In this document: one piece after another, positions 29,974 through 38,075 of the stretch | Position numbering within the stretch: position 1 is the stretch's first letter | Layout: every line of letters starts with the position of its first letter | NCBI GenBank assembly: GCA_002923315.1 | Contig: BEHM01000006.1 | Location: 1-64,000, forward strand | DNA: 64,000 nt | Source: a bacterium HR10 | Lineage (GTDB): Bacteria; Acidobacteriota; Blastocatellia; HR10 | Direction of reading: 5' to 3' | Notes under the pieces: generated by a model | Seen by the model: only the letters and a program-made list of their open reading frames with translations | Told to the model about the DNA's origin: nothing | Database searches by the model: none | Position numbers and translations under genes: made by a program

Positions 29974-32352
29974 ATGATGTGGCGCTCATCTGTTCGGCAA
30001 CGCGTGGGAGCCCTGGCTCTCGGCCTGGCGATGCTCGTGAGCTGGCCGGCCGCTTCCTCTCTGGTTTGGGCGGGATCCAAGGGGAAGCGATACTTTCAGG
30101 AGGGCCAGAAGCTGGAAGCGGCGGGGAAGTTCGATCAAGCAGCGGAGCAGTATCTGCTGGCGCTCTCCGAAGCCGATCGGCCGGAGTATCACATCGCCTA
30201 TCGGCGCGCGGCGCTTCAAGCCTCACTTCTGCTGACGCGGCGCGGTCGCGAGCTGATGGAGGCCGGACAGTATGAGGAGGCGTATCATGCCTTCCGCCGC
30301 GCTTATCAGTTCGATCAGACGAACGAGCTGGCGCGGGAGCTGGCCCGCCGCGCCCTGGAGTTGGCGCAGAGAGAAGGGAAAGATGCCGCTGTCCCCATTG
30401 GCTCGACCTTCGGCTCGCCGGGTCCGCCGGAGCTGCAAGCCGGACGCGCGCGACCGGAGCCGCCGCCGGCGCCTTCTCAAGAGGAAGCGCGGCAGGATAT
30501 CATCTTCCGCGACGATCTGAAAGCCATCATCACGCAGCTCGGTCGGCAGCTCGGATTGAATGTCCTCTTCGATCAGAGCGTGCCCGAGCGCCGCATCTCA
30601 GTCGAGCTGCGGAACGTCACGAAGGCGCAGGCGCTCGATGCCATCTTGCTCAGCAACGGGCTCTTCTTCCAACCCCTCGCCGAGAACACGATCATCGTGG
30701 CGCTCGACCAACCGGCCAATCGCAATCGCCTGCAGCAGACGCAGGTGCAGACCTTCTATCTGAAGCACGCCGATCCCACCCAGGTGCAGACGCAACTGGC
30801 GCAGATGGCCGGTCAGTTGCGCGCGCAGATCATGGTGAACCAGGACCTGCGCGCCCTGATCGTGCGCACAACCCCGGAGAATCTCAAGCTCATCCAGGAG
30901 ATCATCGAGAGCATTGACAAGGAGAAGCCCGAGGTGATGATTGACATCAGCATCTACGAGGTGGCGCGCAATGATCTCATCGAGATCGGGAACCAGCTGC
31001 TCTACGAGGGGTTTTTCACCACGCCGCCACAGGGACCGATTCGCCCGGGCACGCTGAATCTGCTCGGCGTGACGATGGGGCAGATCATCACCGAGCAACG
31101 GTTGGCGCTCGCTATTCCCACGAGCATCATTCGCTTCCTGCAGACGCGCGGGCGCAGCAATTTGATCGACAGCATTCAGGTCCACGCCTTAGACGGGCAA
31201 CAGGTGACGGCGAACATCGGCCGCCAGATTCCGATCCAGACGGCTTCGATCCCAACCTCGTTCGTCAACGTGGCGCCGACGCAGCCCGGGCAGCAGCCGG
31301 GCGTGCAGCAACCCGGGCTCCTCAATAACGTCTTCGGGTTCGGATTTCCGCAGATCGAGTATCGGCCCGTCGGCTTGAACGTCACGATCACCCCGACCGT
31401 CTACAGCGATGAATATGTGAAGCTGGAGATGGAGGTGGAGACCTCGGGCTTCAACGAGGGGCCGACAAGCCTGACTCCGATCTTCACGACGCGGAAGTTG
31501 AAGAGCGTGGCGACGGTTCGGACCGGTCAAGCCGCGATGATGGCCGCCGTCGCGCAGAAGCGCGATGAGCAGGGGCGCACGACCATCCCCTTCCTCGGTT
31601 TCCTCCCCGTGATCGGGCGCTTCTTCAGCATCCCCAAGCAGACGGGCAATACGACGGACATTTTGATCACGGTGACCCCGCATATTCTGCGCGCGGCTTC
31701 GATCGAGGAGCGGGATCGTTTGGCGCGCCTGGCCGGGACGTTGCAGAGTCAGGGTGCCAATCTGACGATCGAGCGTTTCCTGGAGCAAACGCGGGCGCAA
31801 AAAGCGAGCGCAGCGGCACAAGGGATCGCGCGCGCCGTCATCTCGGAGGAGAAGAGGGCGCCCGAGCCCTCGGCCGCACCACCTCAAGCCGAGGGCGCGG
31901 CTCCGACGACCGCCCCGGCGCCACCGGCGCTTGAAGGAGAGCCGATTCCGCTCGTCCTGCAGATGAATACGGCCACGCCGCGAGCGGGCGAGTGGGTGCA
32001 GGTGGCGCTCTTCATGAACGGGAAGGAGGAGATTCGCGAAGCGACAGTGGCGCTCACCTACAACCCGCAGTTCTTGCGCTTGGTCAACGCCGCCGATGGG
32101 GGAGCACTCACCAGCAGCGAGGCGCCGGCCGAAGTCCGCACGCAGCATGATCCGAATGGAAGGATCATCCTCACGGTACGCGCGACCGGACCGGCGCGGC
32201 CCGCGCGCGGACGCCTGGCCGTCCTCCTCTTTGAGGTCGTGCAGAGCGGCAGTTCGCAGGTAGAGGTGGATATTTCCAATACGCGATTCCTCGCGGCCGA
32301 CGGTCGGGCGATGGGCGGCAAGGCGCTCCCCTTGACGGTCGCCGTGCGATGA
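29974..32352 (+). CDS. Secretin with N-terminal TPR-like region and C-terminal cohesin-like domain
   Basis: The 792-residue outer-membrane channel has a signal peptide (1-32), TPR-like helices (about 35-125), an N0/STN-like domain (about 170-240, IIFRDDLKAIITQLGRQ), N1-type repeats (NVTKAQALDAILL, YLKHADPTQVQTQLAQM), the secretin core ending VTPHILRAAS (about 370-575), and after a linker a cohesin-like beta domain (about 665-790: IPLVLQMNTATPRAGEWVQV, ATVALTYNPQFLRLVNA, GRLAVLLFEV). I chose the ATG at 29974, 8 bases after GGAGG. The cohesin-type module may bind another surface protein or pilin. Confidence 0.93.
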   Translation: MMWRSSVRQRVGALALGLAMLVSWPAASSLVWAGSKGKRYFQEGQKLEAAGKFDQAAEQYLLALSEADRPEYHIAYRRAALQASLLLTRRGRELMEAGQYEEAYHAFRRAYQFDQTNELARELARRALELAQREGKDAAVPIGSTFGSPGPPELQAGRARPEPPPAPSQEEARQDIIFRDDLKAIITQLGRQLGLNVLFDQSVPERRISVELRNVTKAQALDAILLSNGLFFQPLAENTIIVALDQPANRNRLQQTQVQTFYLKHADPTQVQTQLAQMAGQLRAQIMVNQDLRALIVRTTPENLKLIQEIIESIDKEKPEVMIDISIYEVARNDLIEIGNQLLYEGFFTTPPQGPIRPGTLNLLGVTMGQIITEQRLALAIPTSIIRFLQTRGRSNLIDSIQVHALDGQQVTANIGRQIPIQTASIPTSFVNVAPTQPGQQPGVQQPGLLNNVFGFGFPQIEYRPVGLNVTITPTVYSDEYVKLEMEVETSGFNEGPTSLTPIFTTRKLKSVATVRTGQAAMMAAVAQKRDEQGRTTIPFLGFLPVIGRFFSIPKQTGNTTDILITVTPHILRAASIEERDRLARLAGTLQSQGANLTIERFLEQTRAQKASAAAQGIARAVISEEKRAPEPSAAPPQAEGAAPTTAPAPPALEGEPIPLVLQMNTATPRAGEWVQVALFMNGKEEIREATVALTYNPQFLRLVNAADGGALTSSEAPAEVRTQHDPNGRIILTVRATGPARPARGRLAVLLFEVVQSGSSQVEVDISNTRFLAADGRAMGGKALPLTVAVR

Positions 32353-32362
32353 AAGGAGGGGC

Positions 32363-32857
32363 ATGCGGATGCGAGAGCGCAAACGAGGGGGGAGTCGGCG
32401 CGCTGCGGGATTCACGCTCCTGGAACTGATCCTCACGATCGCCATCCTGAGCATCTTCACGGCCGCGGCTATTCCTATCGCGCGGAATGCCATTCAACGC
32501 CAGCGCGAGATCGAGCTGCGTCGCGCTCTTCGCGAGTTGCGCACCGCTATTGATCGGTACAAGCGCGCCTACGATGCGGGGATCATCAGCCGGTTCGAGA
32601 TGCAAGCGGAGACCGAAGGGTATCCGCCTAATCTCGAAGTGCTTGTCAACGGCGTGCAGCTGGCCGGAAGTCCGGATCGGAAGATTCGATTCCTCCGTCG
32701 CATCCCCGTGGATCCGATGACCGGACGCGCCGAATGGGGCCTGCGCTCGACGCAGGATGAGCCCACGGCGCGTTCGTGGGGCGGACAGAATGTGTTCGAC
32801 GTGTATTCGCTGAGCGATGGGATTGCGCTGGATGGGACGCGATATCGTGATTGGTGA
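32363..32857 (+). CDS. GspG-like major pseudopilin
   Basis: The 164-residue prepilin has a short basic leader ending AAG, then FTLLELILTIAILSIFTAAAI with Glu at position 5, cleaved and N-methylated by a prepilin peptidase not found here. The body has the GspG-like helix (RELRTAIDRYKRAYDAG) and loop (GYPPNLEVLVNGVQ, DPMTGRAEWGLR), and the tail reads SDGIALDGTRYRDW. A strong AAAGGAGGGG site precedes the ATG. It overlaps the next pilin gene by 26 bases. Confidence 0.92.
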   Translation: MRMRERKRGGSRRAAGFTLLELILTIAILSIFTAAAIPIARNAIQRQREIELRRALRELRTAIDRYKRAYDAGIISRFEMQAETEGYPPNLEVLVNGVQLAGSPDRKIRFLRRIPVDPMTGRAEWGLRSTQDEPTARSWGGQNVFDVYSLSDGIALDGTRYRDW

Positions 32858-33245
32858 AGGCCGCGCCGCTCGGGGATTCACCCTGCTGGAGGTGATCATC
32901 GTCCTGACGGTCGTGGCGATCCTGGTCTCCATCGCGATTCCCGCCTACCAACGGGTGATCCTGCGCGCACGCGAGGCCGTGCTCAAGCAGAACCTCCATC
33001 TGTTGAGGAGCCAGATCGAGGAGTTCGCCGCCGATTATGGGCGATACCCGGAGTCCCTGCAGGAGCTGGTCGAGAAGGGCTACTTGCGCGAGCTGCCGTT
33101 GGACCCGATCACGGGATCGCGCGAGACGTGGGTTCCCGTCCCGGAGGATCAACCGCTCTCGGTCGAGGGGAAGGCGGGGATCAAGGATGTCAAGAGTGGC
33201 GCCGAGGGCCTCTCGTCCGAGGGGACACCGTACAGCGAGTGGTGA
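32832..33245 (+). CDS. Second GspG-like pseudopilin
   Basis: The prepilin has about 137 residues: leader ending AARG, then FTLLEVIIVLTVVAILVSIAI (Glu5 present), helix NLHLLRSQIEEFAADYGRYP, loop ESLQELVEKGYLRELPLDPITGSRETW, and a tail AEGLSSEGTPYSEW close to that of the first pilin. The start overlaps the upstream gene; I chose the ATG at 32832, though a GTG at 32847 is possible. The two look like a tandem duplication that has diverged. Confidence 0.88.
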   Translation: MGRDIVIGEGRAARGFTLLEVIIVLTVVAILVSIAIPAYQRVILRAREAVLKQNLHLLRSQIEEFAADYGRYPESLQELVEKGYLRELPLDPITGSRETWVPVPEDQPLSVEGKAGIKDVKSGAEGLSSEGTPYSEW

Positions 33246-33252
33246 CCGGGCG

Positions 33253-34401
33253 ATGGTCGAGCGTGGGATCACGGCGATGCGGGTGGGGATCTTCGAGATC
33301 GCTGAGCGCTTTCGTACTTTCTTCACGGCGCCCGTCCTTCCGACGACGGCCCTGGCGCTGCGCCAGCAGGAGATCGCCCTGGTGGAGGCGCGCCGCAGGC
33401 GAGGGCGTCTTCTGGTGCGCCGCGCTGCCGTTGAGCCGGTGCCTGAGGGTGTGCTGGAGCCCGCCTTTGAGGGGAAGAACGTGCGGGCCAAAGAGCCATT
33501 GCGACGCACGCTGCAGCGCGCGGTGGAGAGAGCCGGCCTGCAGCATGCGCGGCGTTGGGCTGTGGCCTTGCCTTCGGCAGCCTGTCGCGTCTTCCTGCTG
33601 GAGATTGAGCACGCGCCGAAAGCGAGAGAAGAGTTAGCTTCTGTGATCGGGTGGAAGATCGAGCGCCTGGTGGGCATCTCGGCGGCTGAGTTGACGATCG
33701 CGGTGCAACACCTCCCTCGCCGGCGTGAGGGATCAGTCATGGGAGCTGCACCTTCGGCGCGCGAGGCCGCTTCGCGAAGCGAGCGATTCCTGGCCGTCGC
33801 GGCGCGAAGCGAGGTGCTCGCTGCCTACGAGGAGGTCCTCAAAGAGGCGGGACTCCATCCCGGTTTTCTCATCCCGAACAATCTGGCCGAGAGCGGATGG
33901 ATGGCGACCCTTCCCTCGGGACACGATGCGCTGCTCATCTCGGTGGAAGGGGAGTGGCTCACGCTCTTCTTCACGCGCGATCGAGAGCCGTTGGCCATAC
34001 GCGCCGTTCATTGCGAGCCGGAGGCTGTGCTCGAGGAGATCCATCGCACACTCGTCTACTATCAGGATCGGCTGAGCCACCAGGGGCGCGGATCACCCTC
34101 AGCCGAAGACGCCGCTGCCCAGGCCGGGGCCGCTCTCGCGGTGTCCCAGGAGGAAGCGGCGGGACATCCTCCGGCATCTCTTGGCGGGGGACTTCAGACG
34201 ATCGCTGTGGTCAATCACAATGAGGGTGCGGAAGAGACGCGTTCGCCATTCGCTCGAGAGATTGAAGCTCTCTGTCACGCGCTCTTTCCCAGCGGTGCGG
34301 TCCCTGCGCTGTATTCCCTGAACGAGCATGCGCTTGAGCCGGGCGCGGGTTGGCGGCTCTCTCAGCTGGCGGCTCCCCTGGGAATCATTGCGTGCTCGTG
34401 A
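33253..34401 (+). CDS. PilM-like actin-fold protein at the end of the pilus operon
   Basis: The 382-residue protein lacks a signal peptide. Pattern matches to PilM/ComEA-type actin-like ATPase folds: TALALRQQEIALVEARRRRGRLLVRRAA, VALPSAACRVFLLEIEHA, IGWKIERLVG, and later DALLISVEGEWLTLFF and IHRTLVYYQDRLSH. PilM normally comes first in a pilMNOPQ operon and docks on PilN from the cytoplasm; here it is last. Sequence conservation is low, so the call rests on fold-like pattern plus operon context. The start could also be the ATG at 33277. Confidence 0.65.
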   Translation: MVERGITAMRVGIFEIAERFRTFFTAPVLPTTALALRQQEIALVEARRRRGRLLVRRAAVEPVPEGVLEPAFEGKNVRAKEPLRRTLQRAVERAGLQHARRWAVALPSAACRVFLLEIEHAPKAREELASVIGWKIERLVGISAAELTIAVQHLPRRREGSVMGAAPSAREAASRSERFLAVAARSEVLAAYEEVLKEAGLHPGFLIPNNLAESGWMATLPSGHDALLISVEGEWLTLFFTRDREPLAIRAVHCEPEAVLEEIHRTLVYYQDRLSHQGRGSPSAEDAAAQAGAALAVSQEEAAGHPPASLGGGLQTIAVVNHNEGAEETRSPFAREIEALCHALFPSGAVPALYSLNEHALEPGAGWRLSQLAAPLGIIACS

Positions 34402-34410
34402 CCGTCGCCT

Positions 34411-35703
34411 CTAAATGAGGCGGCCGTAGGAATACACGAGGCGAAAGCCCAACTCCCGCACGCGCTCCTCCACTTCCGGTCGGGCTCGACGACAGAAGCA
34501 CACGGGGAAGACTTCCCCTTCCAAATGCTTTCGAGCCCGCTCGACCAACTTGGCGAACTGCTCGACCTCGCGCACGGTCAAGTTATATTTGGCTTCGCCC
34601 ACAATCCAAATCACGCCTTCGGGACGCTTCGGATCGCGCGCTCGCCCAAAGATGTTGATCTCTTCGACTTCGTCATCCCATTTCTTCCACGTCCGTTCGA
34701 GCGGCTCCACGTCCCAGCCCAGCTCTCGCTTCAATACGTCGCGCAGCACGATGTAGGCCATATCCTCCAGATCCGCGCCCAAGGTCTCGCTGATCGCGCC
34801 GAGCTGCTGAGCGAGTTGTCGCAGGACTCTCTGCATGTGCACATGTTCGTCGAGGATCTGCTTCTGCGTCTCCACAACTTGAGCGACGATCTGTTCTAGC
34901 CGATCGAGACGCTTGATCGCTTCCGCATGGGAGGCCGCGAGCGCGCGCAGTTCTTCCTCCGTCCGCGCCTGCGCTTCGGTCAGATGAACGACGGCTTCTT
35001 CCAGCCGTCCGACGCGCTCCTCCATGCGGGTTTGCGCCTGAACCAGTTGCGCCACGGCTTCCTCCAATCGCGCGGTTCGCTCCTCCAGCCGTCCGACGCG
35101 CTCCTCCATGCGGGCCTGCGCTTCGATCAGATGGGCGACGGCTTCCTCCAATCGCCCGACGCGCTCCTCCAGCCGTCCGACGCGCTCCTCCATGCGGGCC
35201 TGCGCTTCGATCAGATGGGCGACGGCTTCCTCCAATCGCCCGACGCGCTCCTCCATGCGGGTTTGCGCCTGGACCAGTTGCGCCACGGCTTCTTCCAATC
35301 GCGCGGTTCGCTCCTCCAGCCGTCCGACGCGCTCCTCCATGCGGGTTTGCGCCTCGATCAGACGGGCGACGGCTTCCTCCAATCGCCCGACGCGCTCCTC
35401 CATGTGAGCTTGCGCCTCGGTCAGACGGGCGACGGCTTCTTCCAGCCGCCCGACCCGTTCCTCTGTTCGCGCTTGCGCTTCAGCCAGTTGGGCGACGGTC
35501 TTTTGCAAATCTCTTATCGCCGTGGCCAGCTCATGAATAACACCGTAAAGGGCGCGAATATCCTGGCGAAGGGCGGCCTCCGCCTGTCGTTCCGCTAGCC
35601 GCTCGAAGACCTCCACTAAGGCATCGGCGACAGGGGCCTCGAACACTCGCTCAAGTTGAGCGCGAATCTCTCTTCGTTCTTCTGGCGTCAATCCGTTCGG
35701 CAT
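34411..35703 (-). CDS. Coiled-coil repeat protein with C-terminal PD-(D/E)XK nuclease-like domain
   Basis: The 430-residue protein has a helical N-terminus (1-67), then eight copies of a 21-residue coiled-coil unit (68-256) of the form EAVARLIEAQTRMEERVGRLE, three of them extended by one heptad (ERTARLE or ERVGRLE), then more helix, and a C-terminal domain (about 308-430) with EEINIFG and VGEAKY spaced like a PD-(D/E)XK core (Glu348, Glu370, Lys372). Proteins of this layout (DUF3782-like) occur widely in thermophiles and cyanobacteria; their role is not known. I chose the ATG at 35703, with GGGAG upstream; a longer frame to 35925 runs through the promoter. Confidence 0.8.
   Translation of the reverse strand: MPNGLTPEERREIRAQLERVFEAPVADALVEVFERLAERQAEAALRQDIRALYGVIHELATAIRDLQKTVAQLAEAQARTEERVGRLEEAVARLTEAQAHMEERVGRLEEAVARLIEAQTRMEERVGRLEERTARLEEAVAQLVQAQTRMEERVGRLEEAVAHLIEAQARMEERVGRLEERVGRLEEAVAHLIEAQARMEERVGRLEERTARLEEAVAQLVQAQTRMEERVGRLEEAVVHLTEAQARTEEELRALAASHAEAIKRLDRLEQIVAQVVETQKQILDEHVHMQRVLRQLAQQLGAISETLGADLEDMAYIVLRDVLKRELGWDVEPLERTWKKWDDEVEEINIFGRARDPKRPEGVIWIVGEAKYNLTVREVEQFAKLVERARKHLEGEVFPVCFCRRARPEVEERVRELGFRLVYSYGRLI
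34936..35502 (-). repeat. In-gene tandem repeat of 63-base units
   Basis: Eight units of 63 bases (21 codons), some followed by an extra 21 bases, encode the coiled coil. Two longer blocks, near 35030-35117 and 35263-35351, are almost identical in DNA, which points to a recent in-frame duplication. The repeats stay in frame. Confidence 0.9.
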
Positions 35704-35727
35704 GTGCTCTTCTCCCGAAGGGAAGGT

Positions 35728-35757
35728 ATTGTACCACAAGGAGAGGAGGGGGGATAA
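35728..35757 (-). promoter_or_regulatory. Probable promoter of the coiled-coil nuclease-like gene
   Basis: On the minus strand: TTATCC, an 18-base spacer, then TACAAT (35733-35728), about 25 bases before the ATG. The -10 is good; the -35 is weak. Confidence 0.45.
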
Positions 35758-35800
35758 CTCCTGGGCGATCTCGTTGGCGGTTGTTGGGAGGGAGAGGGTT

Positions 35801-35829
35801 TTGACGGAGGACGGAGCGAGTGTTATAGT
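35801..35829 (+). promoter_or_regulatory. Strong sigma-70-type promoter for ugd
   Basis: TTGACG (35801-35806), 17-base spacer, TATAGT (35824-35829). The leader to the ATG at 35882 is about 45 bases and carries AGGGGGG as ribosome site. It is divergent from the promoter at 35728-35757. Confidence 0.75.
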
Positions 35830-35881
35830 AGTCAACCTTTGGTTCTTCGCGTGATCCGGAACATGCCATGAGGGGGGAATC

Positions 35882-37261
35882 ATGCGCGTGTGCGTCATTG
35901 GGACCGGATATGTCGGATTGGTCACAGCGGCCTGCTTGAGTCACATCGGGCATACGGTCGTGGGCGTGGATATAGATCGGCGCAAGATCGCGCTCTTGCG
36001 CAAGGGGCTCTCGCCCATTTATGAACCCGGTCTGGACCGTGTGCTGCAGGTTCACATGGACGTGGGGAATCTCTCTTTCTCGGAGGATGCGGAATCAGCC
36101 ATCGCGCATGCGGAAGCGATTCTGATCGCAGTCGGCACGCCGCCACGCACGGATGGACATGTGGATTTAAGTCACATTGAGGCGGCGTTGCGAACCATCG
36201 GGCGCGCCCTGGAGCGCGCGCCGGATCACGGCACGCGTCTTGTCGTGAGCAAATCTACCGTCCCTGTTGGAACGGCGCGGTGGATGGCTGACTGGTTTCG
36301 GGCATCGTGCTCGGGAGGCGACATCGTCGTTGTGAGCAACCCGGAATTCTTGCGCGAGGGGAATGCGCTGCAGGACTGCCTGTATCCGGACCGAATCATC
36401 ATCGGCGCGAACGATCGGCGAGCTGCTCCTCTGGTGCAGCGCTTGTATCGTCCGATCCTGGAGCAGACGTTTCCCACGCCGGATTATCTGCCGCCTCGCC
36501 CTGAGGGGCTACGGCGCGTCCCCTTGCTCTGGATGGATTGGGATAGCGCCGAGATGGCCAAGTATGCGTCGAATGCCTTCTTGGCGCTCAAGATCAGTTT
36601 CGCCAATGAGATCGCCAACGTGTGCGAACGCGTGGGTGCCGATGTGACGCGCGTCATGGAGGCCGTCGGATTGGATCATCGCATTGGTCCGCATTACTTG
36701 CGGGCGGGCATCGGGTGGGGAGGGAGCTGTCTGGGGAAGGACCTTGGGGCCTTGATTCGATTGGCGGAACATCGTGGTTATGATCCGTTGCTGCTTCGGG
36801 CCGCACAGACGACGAATGCTCATCAGCGCCGGATCGTGATCGAGAAGCTCCGCGCGTCGCTTGGATCGCTGCGGGGACGTACGGTCGGCCTGCTTGGGCT
36901 CGCGTTCAAGCCGAACACGGATGACATTCGCGACGCTCCCAGTGTGGCGATCGCGCGAGCGCTGCGGGATGAGGGCGCGCGCGTGAAAGTCTACGATCCG
37001 GTCGCGATGGCGAATATGAGGGCCGAACATCCCGATCTCGAACTCATTTACGCCACTGATCCGGTGGACCTCGCGCGCGCCTGTGATGCGTTGGTCATCG
37101 TGACCGAATGGGAGGAGTTTCGGCAGCTCGATCTCTCCGAGCTTCGGCGCGTCATGAGCGGAGAGTTGCTTTTGGACGGACGGAATCTCTTCGATCCGGA
37201 GGATGCGCGTCGAGCGGGTTTCATCTACGTGGGGATCGGGCGCCCGACCACCACGCCGTGA
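35882..37261 (+). CDS. ugd: UDP-glucose 6-dehydrogenase
   Basis: Ugd oxidises UDP-glucose (from GalU) twice with NAD to UDP-glucuronate for extracellular glycans. The 459-residue protein has the Rossmann motif VIGTGYVGLVTAACLS at the start, AVGTPP, SKSTVPVGT, NPEFLREG, the central helix KYASNAFLALKISFANE, the catalytic Cys in GWGGSCLGKD, and the C-terminal NAD-like domain (LLGLAFKPNTDDIRDAPS). Members of the family that use GDP-mannose are similar, so the exact sugar is by analogy. First gene of a run that ends at 42077, with small gaps. Confidence 0.9.
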   Translation: MRVCVIGTGYVGLVTAACLSHIGHTVVGVDIDRRKIALLRKGLSPIYEPGLDRVLQVHMDVGNLSFSEDAESAIAHAEAILIAVGTPPRTDGHVDLSHIEAALRTIGRALERAPDHGTRLVVSKSTVPVGTARWMADWFRASCSGGDIVVVSNPEFLREGNALQDCLYPDRIIIGANDRRAAPLVQRLYRPILEQTFPTPDYLPPRPEGLRRVPLLWMDWDSAEMAKYASNAFLALKISFANEIANVCERVGADVTRVMEAVGLDHRIGPHYLRAGIGWGGSCLGKDLGALIRLAEHRGYDPLLLRAAQTTNAHQRRIVIEKLRASLGSLRGRTVGLLGLAFKPNTDDIRDAPSVAIARALRDEGARVKVYDPVAMANMRAEHPDLELIYATDPVDLARACDALVIVTEWEEFRQLDLSELRRVMSGELLLDGRNLFDPEDARRAGFIYVGIGRPTTTP

Positions 37262-37284
37262 GGGCTTCGCCGAGGAGGTGTGCT

Positions 37285-38073
37285 ATGGGAGCGAGGGCAC
37301 TGGCGATGTCTCTCTCCATCCTGGCGGCCGCGACGCTCGCGTCCGCGCAAGGGCGATTGGAGCGCGTGATCTCCAGACGAGGGCGCGTCGTGGACCTGAC
37401 GCACCGCTTGAGTCCCACTATTCCCTACTGGCCGGGCGAGTCGTATCGCCCCTTCGAGTTTCGAACCCTCGCGACGCTGGAACGCGATGGCGTCTTCTCC
37501 GGCTTCTTCGCCATGCCTGAGCACATGGGGACGCATGTGGATGCTCCGAACCATTTCGTGGCCGGTCAAGCCTCGGTGGATCAACTTCGCCCGGAACAGT
37601 TGATCGCTCCCGCCGTCGTCATTGACGTACGGGAGAAAGTCGCGCGCGATCCGGATTATCAACTCACTGTCGCGGACATTCGGCGATGGGAGCGGCGGTA
37701 CGGTCGCATCCCGCGTGGGGCCATCGTCTTCATGCACACGGGATGGAGCGCGCGGTGGGGGGATCCCGAAGCCTATCGGAATCGAGACGCTCAGGGCGTG
37801 ATGCATTTCCCCGGCTTCTCGCCCGAAGCGGCGACCTGGCTCGTGCGCCAGCGGCAGATCCACGGCATCGGCATTGACACGCTCAGTGTGGACTTCGGTC
37901 CTTCCAAGGACTTCCGCGTGCATCACATCATGCATGGAGCGGGGAAGTACCACCTGGAGAATGTCACGCGATTGGAGCACCTTCCGCCTCGGGGAGCGAT
38001 CGTCATCGTGGGCGTGCTCCCGATCGCAGGGGGATCGGGCGGACCGGCGCGCGTCTTCGCGCTCTTGCCCTGA
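37285..38073 (+). CDS. Secreted cyclase-family (kynurenine formamidase-like) metal hydrolase
   Basis: The 262-residue protein has a signal peptide (1-22), then the cyclase fold: VVDLTHRLSPTIPYWPGE, the metal motif HMGTHVDAPNHF, IPRGAIVFMHTGWSARWG, HFPGFSPEAATWLV, and IGIDTLSVDFGPSKDF with HHIMHG. Relatives hydrolyse formylkynurenine or other amides and lactones with Mn or Zn; the substrate is not known here. Export is unusual but not rare. The ATG at 37285 follows GAGGAGG. Confidence 0.9.
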   Translation: MGARALAMSLSILAAATLASAQGRLERVISRRGRVVDLTHRLSPTIPYWPGESYRPFEFRTLATLERDGVFSGFFAMPEHMGTHVDAPNHFVAGQASVDQLRPEQLIAPAVVIDVREKVARDPDYQLTVADIRRWERRYGRIPRGAIVFMHTGWSARWGDPEAYRNRDAQGVMHFPGFSPEAATWLVRQRQIHGIGIDTLSVDFGPSKDFRVHHIMHGAGKYHLENVTRLEHLPPRGAIVIVGVLPIAGGSGGPARVFALLP

Positions 38074-38075
38074 CG

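Noticed and set aside
34936-35502. Regular repeats that could suggest a CRISPR array
   Set aside because: Units are contiguous multiples of 21 bases in frame, with no unique spacers, and encode a coiled coil.
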